A DNA stretch of 64,000 nt, from positions 1,364,001 to 1,428,000 of the forward strand of contig JAAROD010000093.1 of NCBI GenBank assembly GCA_012274445.1. Reading direction: 5' to 3'. Of this stretch, positions 19,854 through 29,857 are shown piece by piece (the first letter of the stretch is position 1; every line of letters begins with the position of its first letter). Origin of the DNA: Sclerotiophoma versabilis (Eukaryota > Ascomycota > Dothideomycetes > Pleosporales > Didymellaceae). The notes under the pieces were generated by a model. That model saw only the letters and a program-made list of their open reading frames with translations, did no database searches and was not told the origin of the DNA. The translations under genes and the position numbers were made by a program.

Positions 19854-21687
19854 ATGTTTTCCAAGAAAGAGAGTGAGTAGAGCCTCCATATCTTAGCAAA
19901 CACACGCTCTACAGGTGCAATTGATGCTTGTATCGTCTGGTAGGCCACAAGCCTCGCCGAGCCCTCTGCTAGTGTACCCGGCATCTAGCGGCAGAACGAG
20001 TCAAACGCTACAATGCTCGAGCACGCCAGCTAACGAGGCACAGAGGACATTCAGGCGTCTCCCGATCTCAATGATCAGAAAGCAATGCCATCGTACGATG
20101 GCGATTATCAGGAAGCCCCCGACATCGTCCAGTGCCCGCCGCACACGACCGAGGCCAAGTTAGTCCGCAGAATCGACCTTCATGTCATCCCATTTCTCTG
20201 CATCATGTACCTGCTAGCCTTCTTGGATCGGTATGTTTGCAGAGCTAATATAGAATTTCACAAGCTGACAGTGCCAGTGTCAACATTGCGAACGCGAATG
20301 TCTTTGGGCTTTCAAAGGAACTCAATTTGACCGGCAATCGCTACAACGTTGCTTTGGTTATTTTCTTCGTCCCGTATATTCTCTTTGAGATACCGTCAAA
20401 CGTCATACTCAAGAAGCTCAAGCCCAGGGTCTGGCTCTCCATCTGCATGTTTGGTTTCGGACTCGTCACCATGCTGCAAGGCTTCGTGCAGAATTACTCT
20501 GGTCTTCTGGCTACACGTTTCTTCCTCGGCGTGTTCGAGACAGGCATGTTCCCAGGAGCGTTCTATCTTATTGGCATGTGGTACCGCCGCCACGAAGCCC
20601 AGAAACGCTACTCATTCTTCTTCTCCTCGACTACCCTCGCAGGCGCTTTCGGAGGTCTGCTTGCTAGTGCTATTGGCAAGATGGATGGTGTGCGAGGCTA
20701 TATGGGCTGGAGGTAAGGAGTTCATCCGCATCTCAAGTCTGGACTCACAGCTGACCTGGCGTAGATGGATCTTCATACTCGAGGGCCTTCTCACCGTCGT
20801 CGTCTCCATTTTCTTCTTTTTCATGCTGCCCAACTTTCCCGAGGAGTCAAAGTGGCTCTCCGAGGACGAGCGCGCATTCGTCACAGCACGTCTGCAAATC
20901 GACCAGGGCAAGTCTGCCCGTGAACGAAAGATCACAATGGGCGACGTGGGCCGCGTGTTCAAGGATCCGAAGATCATGATCGGCGGCTTCATGTACTTTG
21001 GCCTGATCGTTCCCGCGTATTCCTACGCCTACTTTTCTCCTGCCATCATCCAGTCCTACGGCTACAGCCCTATCCAGACTCAGCTGCACTCGGTTCCTCC
21101 ATGGGCCGCGGCGTTTGGCTTCTCCATGATGATTGCATGGTTCTCAGACAGACTGAAGCACCGCTTCTTGTTCACCATCATCCCAATCTGTGTGTGCATC
21201 ACGGGTTTTGCAATCCTCATTTCGGTGCACAACAACCCAGATCTTCAGTACGCAGCGCTATTTCTGGTTGCCATGGGCGCATACACTGCTATGCCTGTAA
21301 TTGTCTGTTGGGTAAGTGGTCGAATCTTCCTTCCATCTATCTTGAGGCCCAAAGCTTACATTTTTTTTCTTCTTCCTCTAGTTCAACATGAATCTCGGAG
21401 GCCATCACCGTCGTTCCGTCGGATCGGCATGGCAGGTCGGATTTGGCAATATCGGCGGCATCATCGCTGTGTTTGCGTTCTTGAAGAAGGATGCGCCCAA
21501 GTACATTCCCGGATACTCGATCTCTATCGCCTTTGTGTGCTTGAGTGCGCTTAGCTGCTGTTTGTACTTTGTCGCGTGCTCGTGGCAGAACCGTTCGCGG
21601 GAGAAGAGTGTCAGGGACGTCGGGCTGACCGAGTATGAGAAGATGGAATTAGGGGATATGAGTCCGGATTACAGGTATCAGTTGTAG
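19854..21687 (+). CDS. MFS transporter, anion:cation symporter (Dal5/Tna1-type) family
   Basis: Five exons (19854-19872, 20044-20230, 20278-20712, 20765-21311, 21382-21687) give 497 aa. The first exon is a guess: a 19-nt exon (ATGTTTTCCAAGAAAGAGA) spliced over 170 nt to 20044. A start at the ATG at 20085 is the alternative. From there on the family pattern is clear: RRIDLHVIPFLCIMYLLAFLDR-VNIANANVFGLSKELNLTGNRYN, spliced at DR/V, then PYILFEIPSNVILKKLKPRVWLS, FGLVTMLQGFVQNYSGLLATRFFLGVFE and GMWYRRHEAQKRYSFFFS. About 12 TM helices are present. Family members carry organic anions such as allantoate, nicotinate, biotin or pantothenate with protons across the plasma membrane. The substrate here is unknown. 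It ends tail to tail with ALG14. Confidence 0.9.
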
Positions 21688-21911
21688 ACGGAGGCGGAGG
21701 GGAGTAACGATTGGGGAACGAGGGATTGTTGTGAGGGTAGAACGAGCAAGTCAACGAGGTCAAGATGTGTAAACCAGCGACTCGTGATGCAACTCGTGTA
21801 GAATGCATAAAGCCTGACAAGACTCGGCTGATATTCACTGGGTATCTCCTAACCAACGCCGAACAAAGCATGTTACTTCCCGCTCAGCGCAGCGTATGCT
21901 CTCTGCTCAAG

Positions 21912-22730
21912 TCACACCAGTATCCCACAGTACTCGGCTCGCCCAGCATACCCTTCGAGCTCCTCCCACTGCACCAGAAACCGGTCCACGACCCTGACGA
22001 GCAGCTTCCCGCTTAGACTCAGCGTTTTGACCCGCGCGAAGCTCTCGACATACACGGTCCGACACAGCCCCCCCGACTCTGCGCCGCGAATGTTGAAGAA
22101 GCGCAGAACAAAGGCTGCAAGGACGATAATCACAGCTGTGGCGGGGCCATTGGTGACGATGAGCGTAGGCAGACGGGCGTCAGACGAGGATGAAGATGGG
22201 ACAGAAAGCAGGGGCGAGAAAGCAGCTCGGAGAGTTTGAAGCGCGGTAAACGGCGTGGTGTAGAGGGGTTGATGTACGCGCCTCGCCCTGGGTATGGTAG
22301 CAATGGTGTAGTACTCTGGGCCCACGCGATACGGTCGCACTTGTCCCTCCCTCCCTGTAGTCCCGTCCAGACGCACCGGAAGCACGCCCTCGTCTCCTCG
22401 TGCGCTGCGCTTGCTGCGCTCCTCCAGCGCCGTCTCGAACGCCGCGGCCCGCTGCGCGCTAAACGCGTCTCCGCTGCTCACGACATACGTCCTATGTGTG
22501 TATTTGCGCGCATCCAGGTCTCGGAGGAGGGCGAACATTTCGTGGGTATGCCCTCCGGAACCGAGGACGACTAGGATGCGGGCGCTGGTGGGTCGGGCGC
22601 GCAATTGCGCTTTCCGCAGGCGCGCATTGGGGAGGATAGCGAGGAGGCGGAGGGATGCGGCGAGGAGGACGGTGGCCAGGAGCGCGAGGAGGAAGGAGAG
22701 TGTGTAGAGAGAGGAAGGTGGGGGAGCCAT
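21912..22730 (-). CDS. ALG14: ALG14, membrane anchor subunit of UDP-GlcNAc transferase
   Basis: Intronless, 272 aa from the ATG at 22730 (MAPPPSSLYTLSFLLALLATVLLA). The frame is open for 61 more codons upstream, but only from a GTG. Alg14 recruits the catalytic subunit Alg13 to the cytosolic face of the ER, and together they add the second GlcNAc to the dolichol-linked oligosaccharide for N-glycosylation. Visible marks are the N-terminal membrane anchor (residues 8-28), the glycosyltransferase loop LVVLGSGGHTHEM, YVVSSGDAFSA, the YRVGPEYYTIATIPRARRVHQP segment and the C-terminal VYVESFARVKTLSLSG...VDRFLVQWEEL. A short Ser-rich insertion (SVPSSSSSDAR) lies in the middle. It is followed on the same strand by MRPL40, with separate promoters. 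Confidence 0.95.
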   Translation of the reverse strand: MAPPPSSLYTLSFLLALLATVLLAASLRLLAILPNARLRKAQLRARPTSARILVVLGSGGHTHEMFALLRDLDARKYTHRTYVVSSGDAFSAQRAAAFETALEERSKRSARGDEGVLPVRLDGTTGREGQVRPYRVGPEYYTIATIPRARRVHQPLYTTPFTALQTLRAAFSPLLSVPSSSSSDARLPTLIVTNGPATAVIIVLAAFVLRFFNIRGAESGGLCRTVYVESFARVKTLSLSGKLLVRVVDRFLVQWEELEGYAGRAEYCGILV

Positions 22731-23102
22731 TGCGGGCTCTCGATGGGTTGGTTGGTGAGTGCGTGTTTTGGTGTGTAGGGAGAGTGCTATGGTACGAGAC
22801 TTTTCAAATCTCTTGAATCCAGGCGAGACATTATGGGGTGTTTGGTGGTGGTGTTGTTGTTCGTAGCGTGGTCGTTGACCAATGGGTAAGTCAGTGCCAA
22901 AACGCGGTGTCACATGTCGAGTGGGTATTCAGCCCCAACATTTCATGGGACGTGTGTAGGATGCTCAATCTCCGATTTGTTCCTACAACCTCATGCTGCC
23001 GCCTTACTGTACAGAAGAATCCAACGTCTTATATCTACAATATGCTACAAGTGACGAACCTCACCCATGCAGATGCAAACAAGTCATCCTCGCATATCTC
23101 AT
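22731..23102. other. Intergenic: ALG14 upstream / MRPL40 3' region
   Basis: 372 bp. It contains the in-frame but non-ATG extension of ALG14 and the 3' flank of the mitochondrial ribosomal protein gene. No additional gene is supported. Confidence 0.4.
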
Positions 23103-24711
23103 CTAGTCAAGCTCCGCAGGCTGACTGGCTGCCCTCCTCTTGTCGCTCAACTTGACGCCGTTGGCCAACATGTGCTGGCCCAGGGCGGCAAGCAGCGTAT
23201 CAGTGTCGACAGCAGGGCCTTCCTTCTTGGCGAGCTTCTTCTTCGCCTGCTCCTGCTCCCATCTTAGCTGCATGGGCGTCTTCATGCGCTCGGCAGCCCT
23301 GGCCTTCTTCTGGGCAAACTCTTGCGCTGCTTGCGCCTTGGGGCTCATGTACCTGGCGCGAACAGGCTTGTGCGGGGCCTCGGTATCGCTGCGGGCGTTC
23401 TGTGTCAGCTCGAAGATGTCGCCGCGCAGCTCCTGGCTCAGGGTGTCGGGGAAGGGAGGGGCGACGAGGGTGTAGCTCATCGAGTCGGAGCCCTCAACGA
23501 TGTTACGTGTTGTGTCGACTGCGTCGTGGGCGTCCTTGTGCTTGGGGTCTTCGCTGCGGAGGACGGCGCGACGCTGCTTTCTCAGCTCGCTGGCTTCGAT
23601 GTTCTCGACCTGAGCGGAGAGAGGAAGGGTGGAAGGTGCGCGCTTGGCCGGCCTCTTGCTTGTGGGGTTTCGCCAGCTCTGGAGGGTGGTGATGGGGTGG
23701 CGGAGGGTGCCTAGTGTCTTTGAGAGCCAGCCCTGGGCTGCCTTCTTGTTGGGCGAGGGAAGGGTGCTGTCTGCAGCCTTTGTCTCTGTTTCCCATGGCC
23801 AGGCAATTCGGTAGCGGGTGCCGGCGATGTAGCGATGGAAGATGGGGAGGCCAGATTCAGGGTCGTACTGGTGCTGCTTGGGGATTTCGGCGTTGCCATA
23901 GTCAGTGCCGGTGAAGGGGTCGATGCCGGTGGTGTGGCGCTCCATGAGGACGTTGTCGACGACGACATCCTCGTAGATGCTCTGGCCACTGGGGCTGAAG
24001 GAGGTGGAGGCGTAGGGGATGACCAGACGGATGTCTTCCATTGCGACGGGCATCTCGCTCTCGCGCCTGGGCCCGATGTCCTGGTCGCCGGCGTTGAAGA
24101 TCTTGGAGTCGTAGTATGCCTGGGGGGTCAGTCTAAGGTGCAATGCAGGGCGAGATGCCAAGGGTACGCACCATGTTGACGCCCTGGACGATGAACTCGT
24201 GTGTGCGCGGAACAGCGGTCAGGACAGTGCCAATCTTGCCCTTGTCCCTGCCCTTGATGACCACCACACGGTCGCCCTTGACGATGGGGAAGTACTTGTT
24301 GTCGTCGACGACCAGCGGGTATGCGGGCACGAGGCCCTTCTTCTCCCGGCCCTCGTTCTCCAGCTTCCAGACCTTGGCGGGGATCTCGGGCTTCTGGACC
24401 TGTGTGGGGGTGACGACGGCGTATTTGCCGTCAGCGACGTTGACGGCGCGGTTGGGGCGCAGGGGACCCAGGGTCCAGTCCTCGGCAGCGTTGCGTAGTG
24501 CCTTGCGCTTGAGCTGGGTGACCTGCTCGTGCTCCCACTTCTTGCGCTGCATCTTGGTCTGCTTCTCGTCCCACTGCTCCCTCATCTTCTCCTTGCGCGC
24601 CAGTCGCTGCTTCTCGTGCCAGACGATGGCGCCCTTGACGTGCTGCATCTCCTTGGCTTTTTTTGCGTGGCGGGCGGCATTGCGCCCCGGCCGGGCAATC
24701 AATGGGGCCAT
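23103..24711 (-). CDS. MRPL40: Mitochondrial large-subunit ribosomal protein uL24m (Mrpl40 type)
   Basis: Two exons (24711-24172 and 24119-23103) with a 52-nt intron give 518 aa. Two frames that look like separate genes are joined by the splice ...FIVQGVNM|AYYDSKIF.... The KOW/uL24 motif is at about residues 143-172 (PIVKGDRVVVIKGRDKGKIG). The N-terminus (MAPLIARPGRNAARHAKKAKEM) is basic and suitable for mitochondrial import. The C-terminal 250 residues are a fungal extension, with a conserved-looking PIFHRYIAGTRYRIAWPWE segment, a Lys/Arg/Ala-rich helix (AQEFAQKKARAAERMKTPMQLRWEQEQAKKKL) and a short tail. The protein binds rRNA at the mitoribosome exit-tunnel side. It diverges from IMA1 across 369 bp. 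Confidence 0.93.
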
Positions 24712-25080
24712 GGTGGGTGTGGTGGTGGTGGTGGTGGTGTGGTGAGCGCTGCGGACTACCGAGCCATCGACGGGCGGCAGGCGGCCGTGGACGAGAGGGT
24801 GTACCGGGCCGGGGGCGCGGGCGGCGGTGTGGGCGATGGACGATGGCAGCCGGGTCGTGGGCGGATGCACGTCGAGGCGTCGGGGCGTCGAGGCGTCGCA
24901 GCGTCGCAGTCCCAAAACTTTCGTGGTCCGTGTCTGGCGGCTCGGAGCTAGAGGCCACAAGGCGGTGGCAGAACGGGCGGGTGTCTCGCGGCCACACCAT
25001 GCAACCCCAATGACGCGCCTCCAGGCACAAGACACTGCGAGCCGCGAGACTCGAGCCGCGAGACTCGCGCCCCTCTCGCC
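24712..25080. promoter_or_regulatory. Bidirectional promoter between MRPL40 and IMA1
   Basis: A 369-bp GC-rich gap serves both divergent genes. It contains a GTG/GGT triplet microsatellite (24720-24741). A run of related GCGTCG/GAGGCGTC units (about 24868-24905) and two GAGACTCGAGCCGC-like copies (about 25046-25070) are also present. No TATA element is obvious, as is common for housekeeping pairs. Confidence 0.45.
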
Positions 25081-26965
25081 ATGCCGCTGCTACGGCGCAG
25101 GATCCGCTGCCACTTCTGCAACCAGCAGTCGCGCCACGCCGTTGCGCACATCCCCCCAACCTACCTGTGCCCGCAATGCGACGCCGTGAACTACTTCGAC
25201 GAGGTACTGCCCCCCCCCCCCCCGCCGCCGCTGCCTGCAAGCACCCGGCTGCCTGCCCCGACTGACTGACTGACTGGCGACGCAGCGCGGGAACGTCGCC
25301 GACCCGCCGACCGACGACATCGCAACGCCGCCCTCGGCCGCCCTCCACTTCGCCAACCCCATCCCACGCTCCTCCTCGCCCGTCGTGCCCGCCGACCCCG
25401 AGCCGCTGTTCTGCCACACGTGCCAGCGCAACCAGCTGCTGCTGAACAAGACGCTCGCCGAATACCTGCCCGACGAGGACGACCCCGACTACGCCAAGTT
25501 CGCCGCCTCGCTCGACGCATACCGCCGCGAACTCGAGGACCGCTACCCGCAGGTCTGCCCGCACTGTCTGCCTCGCGTCCAGGACCAGATCCGCGCCGCC
25601 GGCTACGCGGCCAAGGCAGACAACCTGCGCCGCATCATCGACCGGAGCAGGGAGCACAGCAGGACCGCGCACACCTCGCGCCAGACATGGACGCTGAGAC
25701 TCATTGCCCTGGCCAGGTGCATCTACCTCTGCGCTGTCGTTGTGGGGCTGCTGTGGCACACGATGGGCCTGGCTATGGCCGCCGCCGACAACGACGACGA
25801 CGACGCCGACGCTGGCGAGGTCCCCGGCTGGAGCACCTGTCTCGCACACGCTTTCTCCGTGCGTCGCGCCCGCCAAAACTGCGTCATGTCGCCGCTCGCC
25901 CTGCAGTGCCTCCAGGGCTCGCTGCTCGCCGACTGGCTGACCATCTGGTGGAACCCCAAGCTGGCGAGCAAGACGAACAGCATCACGGGCCGGATGCGGG
26001 GTCTCAAGTCGCTGTGGTCTATCCGCGCCATCGTGCTCATGCTGCGGACGGCCAGCTTCTTCTACTGGAAACACACTCCACTGTACTCCGCAAACCTGTC
26101 CTTGTTCCACACCACAAACATCGCTCTCCTCTTCGCCATGGCCCTCTCGTTTGCTCTGACCTGGAAGACCGTCCGCATCGTCTACACCCCCGTCGCCCTC
26201 CCCGAGCACGCCTACCTCCCCAGCGCGCCCAACACCCCCCAGCGCCCCAAGTCCAGCTACAAACCCGTACACCCTCAGACCTCCACCTTTGACACCATGG
26301 CACAGGGCTTCACATCAAGCTTCCAGCTCGACTCGGCCTCCGCCCTCCCACCATCTCCCACCCTCACCGAAGCCTCCACAGCGAGCCACTACACCGACTT
26401 CACCACCCCAGCCCGAGATTCCGTCTACCAAGACGACAGCATGGACTGGACGCCCACAACGCGCCGCTTCGCTCCGTCCGCACCAGACATCCTGCCTCCG
26501 CAATTCGGCACCCGAAGCCCTGTCCCACCCATCTCACCAGCCCTCGAACGACGACAAGAACCCGTGTCCTTGTTTGCGAAGCCCGACCCCAATCCCTTCC
26601 GACACAAGGTACCCGCCGCGCCCAAGGCACCCGCCCAGGCGCGCGCAGATCCGTGGAAACGAGCGCCCTGGGCTCCGCCGCTGAAAGAAACAACGCCCAA
26701 TTTCTTCCGCACCGACCGCCAGACAAGGAGCCAGTCGAAGCAAGCAGCCAACAGCACGAGCGCAGAGGGGAGAGCTCCCAGCCCTGGCAAAGAATGGACC
26801 GACGAAGCGGGAGACGCTGGCAAAGGCTTGCAAGGCTTCGGCGTCCCCAAGAACGTCAAGCGCGACGCCGAGCTGTTTGCGAGCCCCAAGCTCAAGTATG
26901 ATTATTACGGCACTATGAAGGATACCGGCCTGGAAGAGACGTTCAATGGCCTGTTTTCCAACTGA
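25081..26965 (+). CDS. IMA1: Ima1/Samp1-type inner nuclear membrane protein
   Basis: Two exons (25081-25203 and 25286-26965) with an 82-nt intron give 600 aa. The N-terminal Ima1 domain carries four CxxC pairs: CHFC (10-13), CPQC (30-33), CHTC (84-87) and CPHC (132-135), likely two zinc sites. Downstream are hydrophobic segments: LIALARCIYLCAVVVGLLWH, a stretch around SIRAIVLMLRTASFFYW, and LFHTTNIALLFAMALSFALTW. A Pro/Ser-rich, probably disordered C-terminal half follows. In fission yeast Ima1 sits in the inner nuclear membrane and helps link heterochromatin or centromeres with cytoskeletal forces. The first exon ends exactly after AVNYFDE. The intron contains a run of 14 C and four GACT units. 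High GC gives a 613-codon antisense frame, which is not a gene. Confidence 0.92.
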
Positions 26966-27056
26966 GGCATCATGTTGGAGAGGCCGAGTGTGCTAGGGGT
27001 AAAAGTTGGATATGATTGATAAACAAGGCATGGCATGGCATAGGGACGGGTGTTTT

Positions 27057-27080
27057 GATTGATTGATTGATTGATTGATT
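27057..27080. repeat. Microsatellite (GATT)6
   Basis: Six perfect tandem GATT units in the 3' flank of IMA1. Confidence 0.95.
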
Positions 27081-27200
27081 GGCTAAAGATACCCTGCACG
27101 TTAGGGCTGGTGCATCTATTTGCATTACTGGCGTTTTGTCGGTTTCGTAGCGGCTGGAAAGCAGTGTGGCGAATGGTGTAGCATCGTCTTGTTCTGCTTT

Positions 27201-27240
27201 GCATGGTGGCATGGTAGCATGGTAGCATGGTAGCATGGTA
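27201..27240. repeat. Minisatellite, 8-bp unit GCATGGTA x5
   Basis: Five tandem 8-bp units, the first ending in G instead of A, directly followed by a partial sixth unit. Confidence 0.95.
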
Positions 27241-27317
27241 GAAAGTTATGCTCCCTGTACTACACCCCTGGAGACTGAATGCTGAACAACAGTTCCATCC
27301 ACAAACGCTTCGCTTCG

Positions 27318-27367
27318 CTTGACTTCACTTGACTTGACTTGACTTGACTTGACTTGACTTGACTTGA
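27318..27367. repeat. Microsatellite (CTTGA)10
   Basis: Ten 5-bp units, nine perfect; unit two reads CTTCA. It is preceded by related CGCTTCGCTT sequence and followed directly by the imperfect direct repeat. Confidence 0.95.
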
Positions 27368-27368
27368 T

Positions 27369-27443
27369 AGTGAGCACCAACTGGACATGACTTGACTACT
27401 ACCATGCCAAGTCGTACAGTGAGCACTAACTGGACATGATTGA
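27369..27443. repeat. Imperfect direct repeat, period about 49 bp
   Basis: AGTGAGCACCAACTGGACAT (from 27369) recurs as AGTGAGCACTAACTGGACAT (from 27418), and similarity continues a few bases as GACTTGA versus GATTGA. Together with three tandem repeats it makes the convergent IMA1-RPS23 gap (26966-27762) unusually repeat-rich. No gene is seen in that gap. Confidence 0.85.
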
Positions 27444-27762
27444 GTTGCTCCAGGTAATCAACCCACACCATATCATGTCGACGACAAGGTGAGTTCAGAA
27501 GCACCCTCATGCTAGTGGTGCATCGTCCATTACATCCGTCAACGCACATCACGTCATGCAAGCCATGTTTGGGCGCTTGAATCAGTCAGATTCTCTAACT
27601 AACCGACAAGCCTGTCATGACTTTTCATATGCCGTGTCGGCACATTGAATATCCCCAATGTAAAGACTCCGGTAACCTCCCAAATGATCCGCTGGGTTCC
27701 ATCATTCCTTCATGGCGGGCTTCGCTTGACGTTCGTACTCTCGGCTGCGGTAGTCGAGCGCT

Positions 27763-28418
27763 TTACGACCTGGGCTTCTCCTTCTTCTCCTTCCACAGAG
27801 CGGACAGACCGACACCGGAAACCTTGACGACCTTGAAACGGACACCGGGAATATCACCCTTGGCCTTGCCCTTGCGACCGAAACCAGCGAGGAGGACTTC
27901 GTCGTTCTCGTCGACAAAGTTCAAGCAACCGTCGTTGGGAACTGTGGGTGCCGTTAGCCAATGTTCGATTATGCCATGTTGCCACCGCGGCTCGTCTTCA
28001 TCCGTCATCCATCGTCTCATCTCCCCGCAGTGTTCTGCCTGTGTACGTACCGAAAGCAGTGACCTTCTTGCCGTTCTTGATCAACTGGACACGGACACAC
28101 TTTCGGATAGCCGAGTTGGGCTGCTTGGCCTCAACACCGACCTTCTCGAGGACGATACCCTTGGCGTGGGAGGATCCACCGAACGGCGAGGACTTGAAGG
28201 CGGTTCCCAAAAGGCGCTTCTTGAAGGACAGATCGGCCCAGCGCTCCTCACGGCGGTGGTTGCGCAGCTTGCGCGCGGCGTTGAGACCTCTTGGCTTTCC
28301 TGCAGTACATTGTGAGCATGCGTCCTGTGTGGGGAGTGTGTGTGGGCGAGCGTCGAGAGTGTCGTTATCGAGGGGATTTCGAGGCCATCGGGAGGGCGAG
28401 CTGCGTACCTTTACCCAT
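27763..28418 (-). CDS. RPS23: 40S ribosomal protein S23 (uS12)
   Basis: Three exons (28418-28409, 28299-28051, 27941-27763) give 145 aa, identical in length to yeast Rps23. The first exon is just 10 nt (ATG GGT AAA G). Introns are 109 nt each. The product reads MGKGKPRGLNAARKLRNHRR, then SSPFGGSSHAKGIVLEK, KQPNSAIRKCVRVQLIKNGK, VPNDGCLNFVDENDEVLLAG and the C-terminal KKEKPRS, all hallmark uS12 segments. The protein sits at the decoding centre of the small subunit. The KQPNSA loop contains the proline that is hydroxylated in eukaryotes. Short first exon plus longer introns near the start is a common fungal ribosomal-protein layout. It diverges from the coiled-coil gene at 28748. Confidence 0.98.
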
Positions 28419-28747
28419 GTTTGCGGTGTTGACGTGGGATTGCTGGGGGCGTGAAGTTAGTAGCTGACGAACGAAGAGTTGAAATTCAGTCCTAAGCGAC
28501 GCTGGTCGAGTGTGCGTCGCCAAGCACTAGCCGCGAGGCGGATTAGCGCAGTGCAGGGGCCACCCGTCGCAACATCATCGGCGGGAGCATTCGACGTGCG
28601 AACACCAACATGCATTGCGGACTTGCGCCCTGAAGCAAGTGTTTTGCGTGCATCGATGTGATCAGTAGTTCTTGTGTCCGGTTGCTGAAGTAGCAGCTTG
28701 ACACCCGCAACGCGAACTGCCTACGCAATATTGTACTACACACCACC
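28419..28747. promoter_or_regulatory. Bidirectional promoter, RPS23 and coiled-coil gene
   Basis: 329 bp between two divergent ATGs. No tandem repeats and no clear TATA. It presumably carries the ribosomal-protein promoter elements, but none could be named with confidence. Confidence 0.4.
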
Positions 28748-29593
28748 ATGGCTACAAGCAGCAGCAAGGCCACCAAGGTGCAGGCCAACCGTCTCCCAGC
28801 ACCTGCACTCTTCGTTGGACCTCCATCACACAATGCCTCCACCACCTCCCTTTTGTCGCCCAGCACTGAGACCAGGAGTCCAACCAAGACGCCTCTCGTC
28901 CGCCAGCGGTCCCTCCTGTCACCAGATGCAAAGCGGCCGCTGCCACCCACGACCGACACGTACGATGGCGACCACCTCAGCCTCATCAACTCGAACTCGA
29001 CGGGCACTGCACCCTTCGTCCGGCGCCAGCGTCAGCAAAGCCAGGCCGCAGACGCCGAGGCGTCATCTCGTGCTGAAGCGATATGGGCCGAGATGCAGAA
29101 CACGCTCGAGGAGGTCGAGTTGAGTGCGATGAAAGGGCCTGGGATGACAGTCTTTGGATCTGAACATTCGCGCGCGCTGGATGAGTTGCGCAGGGCTCAG
29201 ATCGAACTTGCGAAAGCCTGGGCGCGCTCAGAAGATGATGGAGCCGCGTCTGAGCAGCAGCCGAAGCTGTCTGATGCTGCGTCTTTGGCACCCCCTGGCA
29301 AGAACATGAGACCGCGAGGTGGATCTAGTCCTGGTAAGAGCAACAAGCTGTTCGATAGGATCAAGCTGGAAGAGGAGACGGAGAAGGACCTCGAGCTGAG
29401 CAGGAAGCGACGAGAAGAGAACGACCGGTATTTTGAAAAGGTCAACAAGGGTGTCCAGGAGGTGGTTGCTCGACTGGAGGAAGTCGCAAAGGCGATGAGA
29501 GGTGTGGAGAACGAGAGCAATGAGATCTGGGGCCATAGCGAAGACGGCACTGTGGAGACAGCAAGTGTGCACTCTACCGCGAGCCTCGCATGA
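28748..29593 (+). CDS. Conserved fungal coiled-coil protein, function unknown
   Basis: Intronless, 281 aa, with ATG at 28748 in a strong context (CACCACCATGG). The N-terminal 100 residues are Ser/Thr/Pro-rich and disordered (TSLLSPSTETRSPTKTPLVR). The middle has a conserved-looking helical block (AIWAEMQNTLEEVELSAMKG, then FGSEHSRALDELRRAQIELA). The C-terminal part is strongly charged and predicted coiled coil (KLEEETEKDLELSRKRREEN, then VQEVVARLEEVAKAMRGVEN). No signal peptide, TM or catalytic motif is visible. The S/T-P sites suggest phosphorylation (inference). I do not recognise the family. Confidence 0.8.
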   Translation: MATSSSKATKVQANRLPAPALFVGPPSHNASTTSLLSPSTETRSPTKTPLVRQRSLLSPDAKRPLPPTTDTYDGDHLSLINSNSTGTAPFVRRQRQQSQAADAEASSRAEAIWAEMQNTLEEVELSAMKGPGMTVFGSEHSRALDELRRAQIELAKAWARSEDDGAASEQQPKLSDAASLAPPGKNMRPRGGSSPGKSNKLFDRIKLEEETEKDLELSRKRREENDRYFEKVNKGVQEVVARLEEVAKAMRGVENESNEIWGHSEDGTVETASVHSTASLA

Positions 29594-29857
29594 GCGCCAC
29601 ACACAACGATACCCTGGAGCATTCCCAGTAGACTCCAAATTAATTCATTCGTATCATGTCAGCATTTCGGGATAGCATTGACAACGTAAACACCATGTAG
29701 TATGACAATGTAACACCATGTAGTTGAGCAGACCATCTGCAAGGAACAACATCTTTGGGTATCTCCTCTCAGTCCAACTGCTGGGTGCAGCCAGTGTCTA
29801 TTATACAATATTAAAAGCGTGGTACATGAACGCTCAGTCGTGTATGCAGCTTTCTTA

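Noticed and set aside
24431..26272. 613-codon minus-strand open frame opposite IMA1
   Set aside because: It is the antisense of a GC-rich, strongly codon-biased gene. It also crosses the MRPL40 exon and the divergent promoter, and has no motif.
27201..27367. Tandem repeats considered as a CRISPR array
   Set aside because: Units of 4-8 bp without spacers in a eukaryotic chromosome are microsatellites.
27617..28315. 232-codon plus-strand frame opposite RPS23
   Set aside because: Antisense to three well-defined RPS23 exons and introns; no motif.
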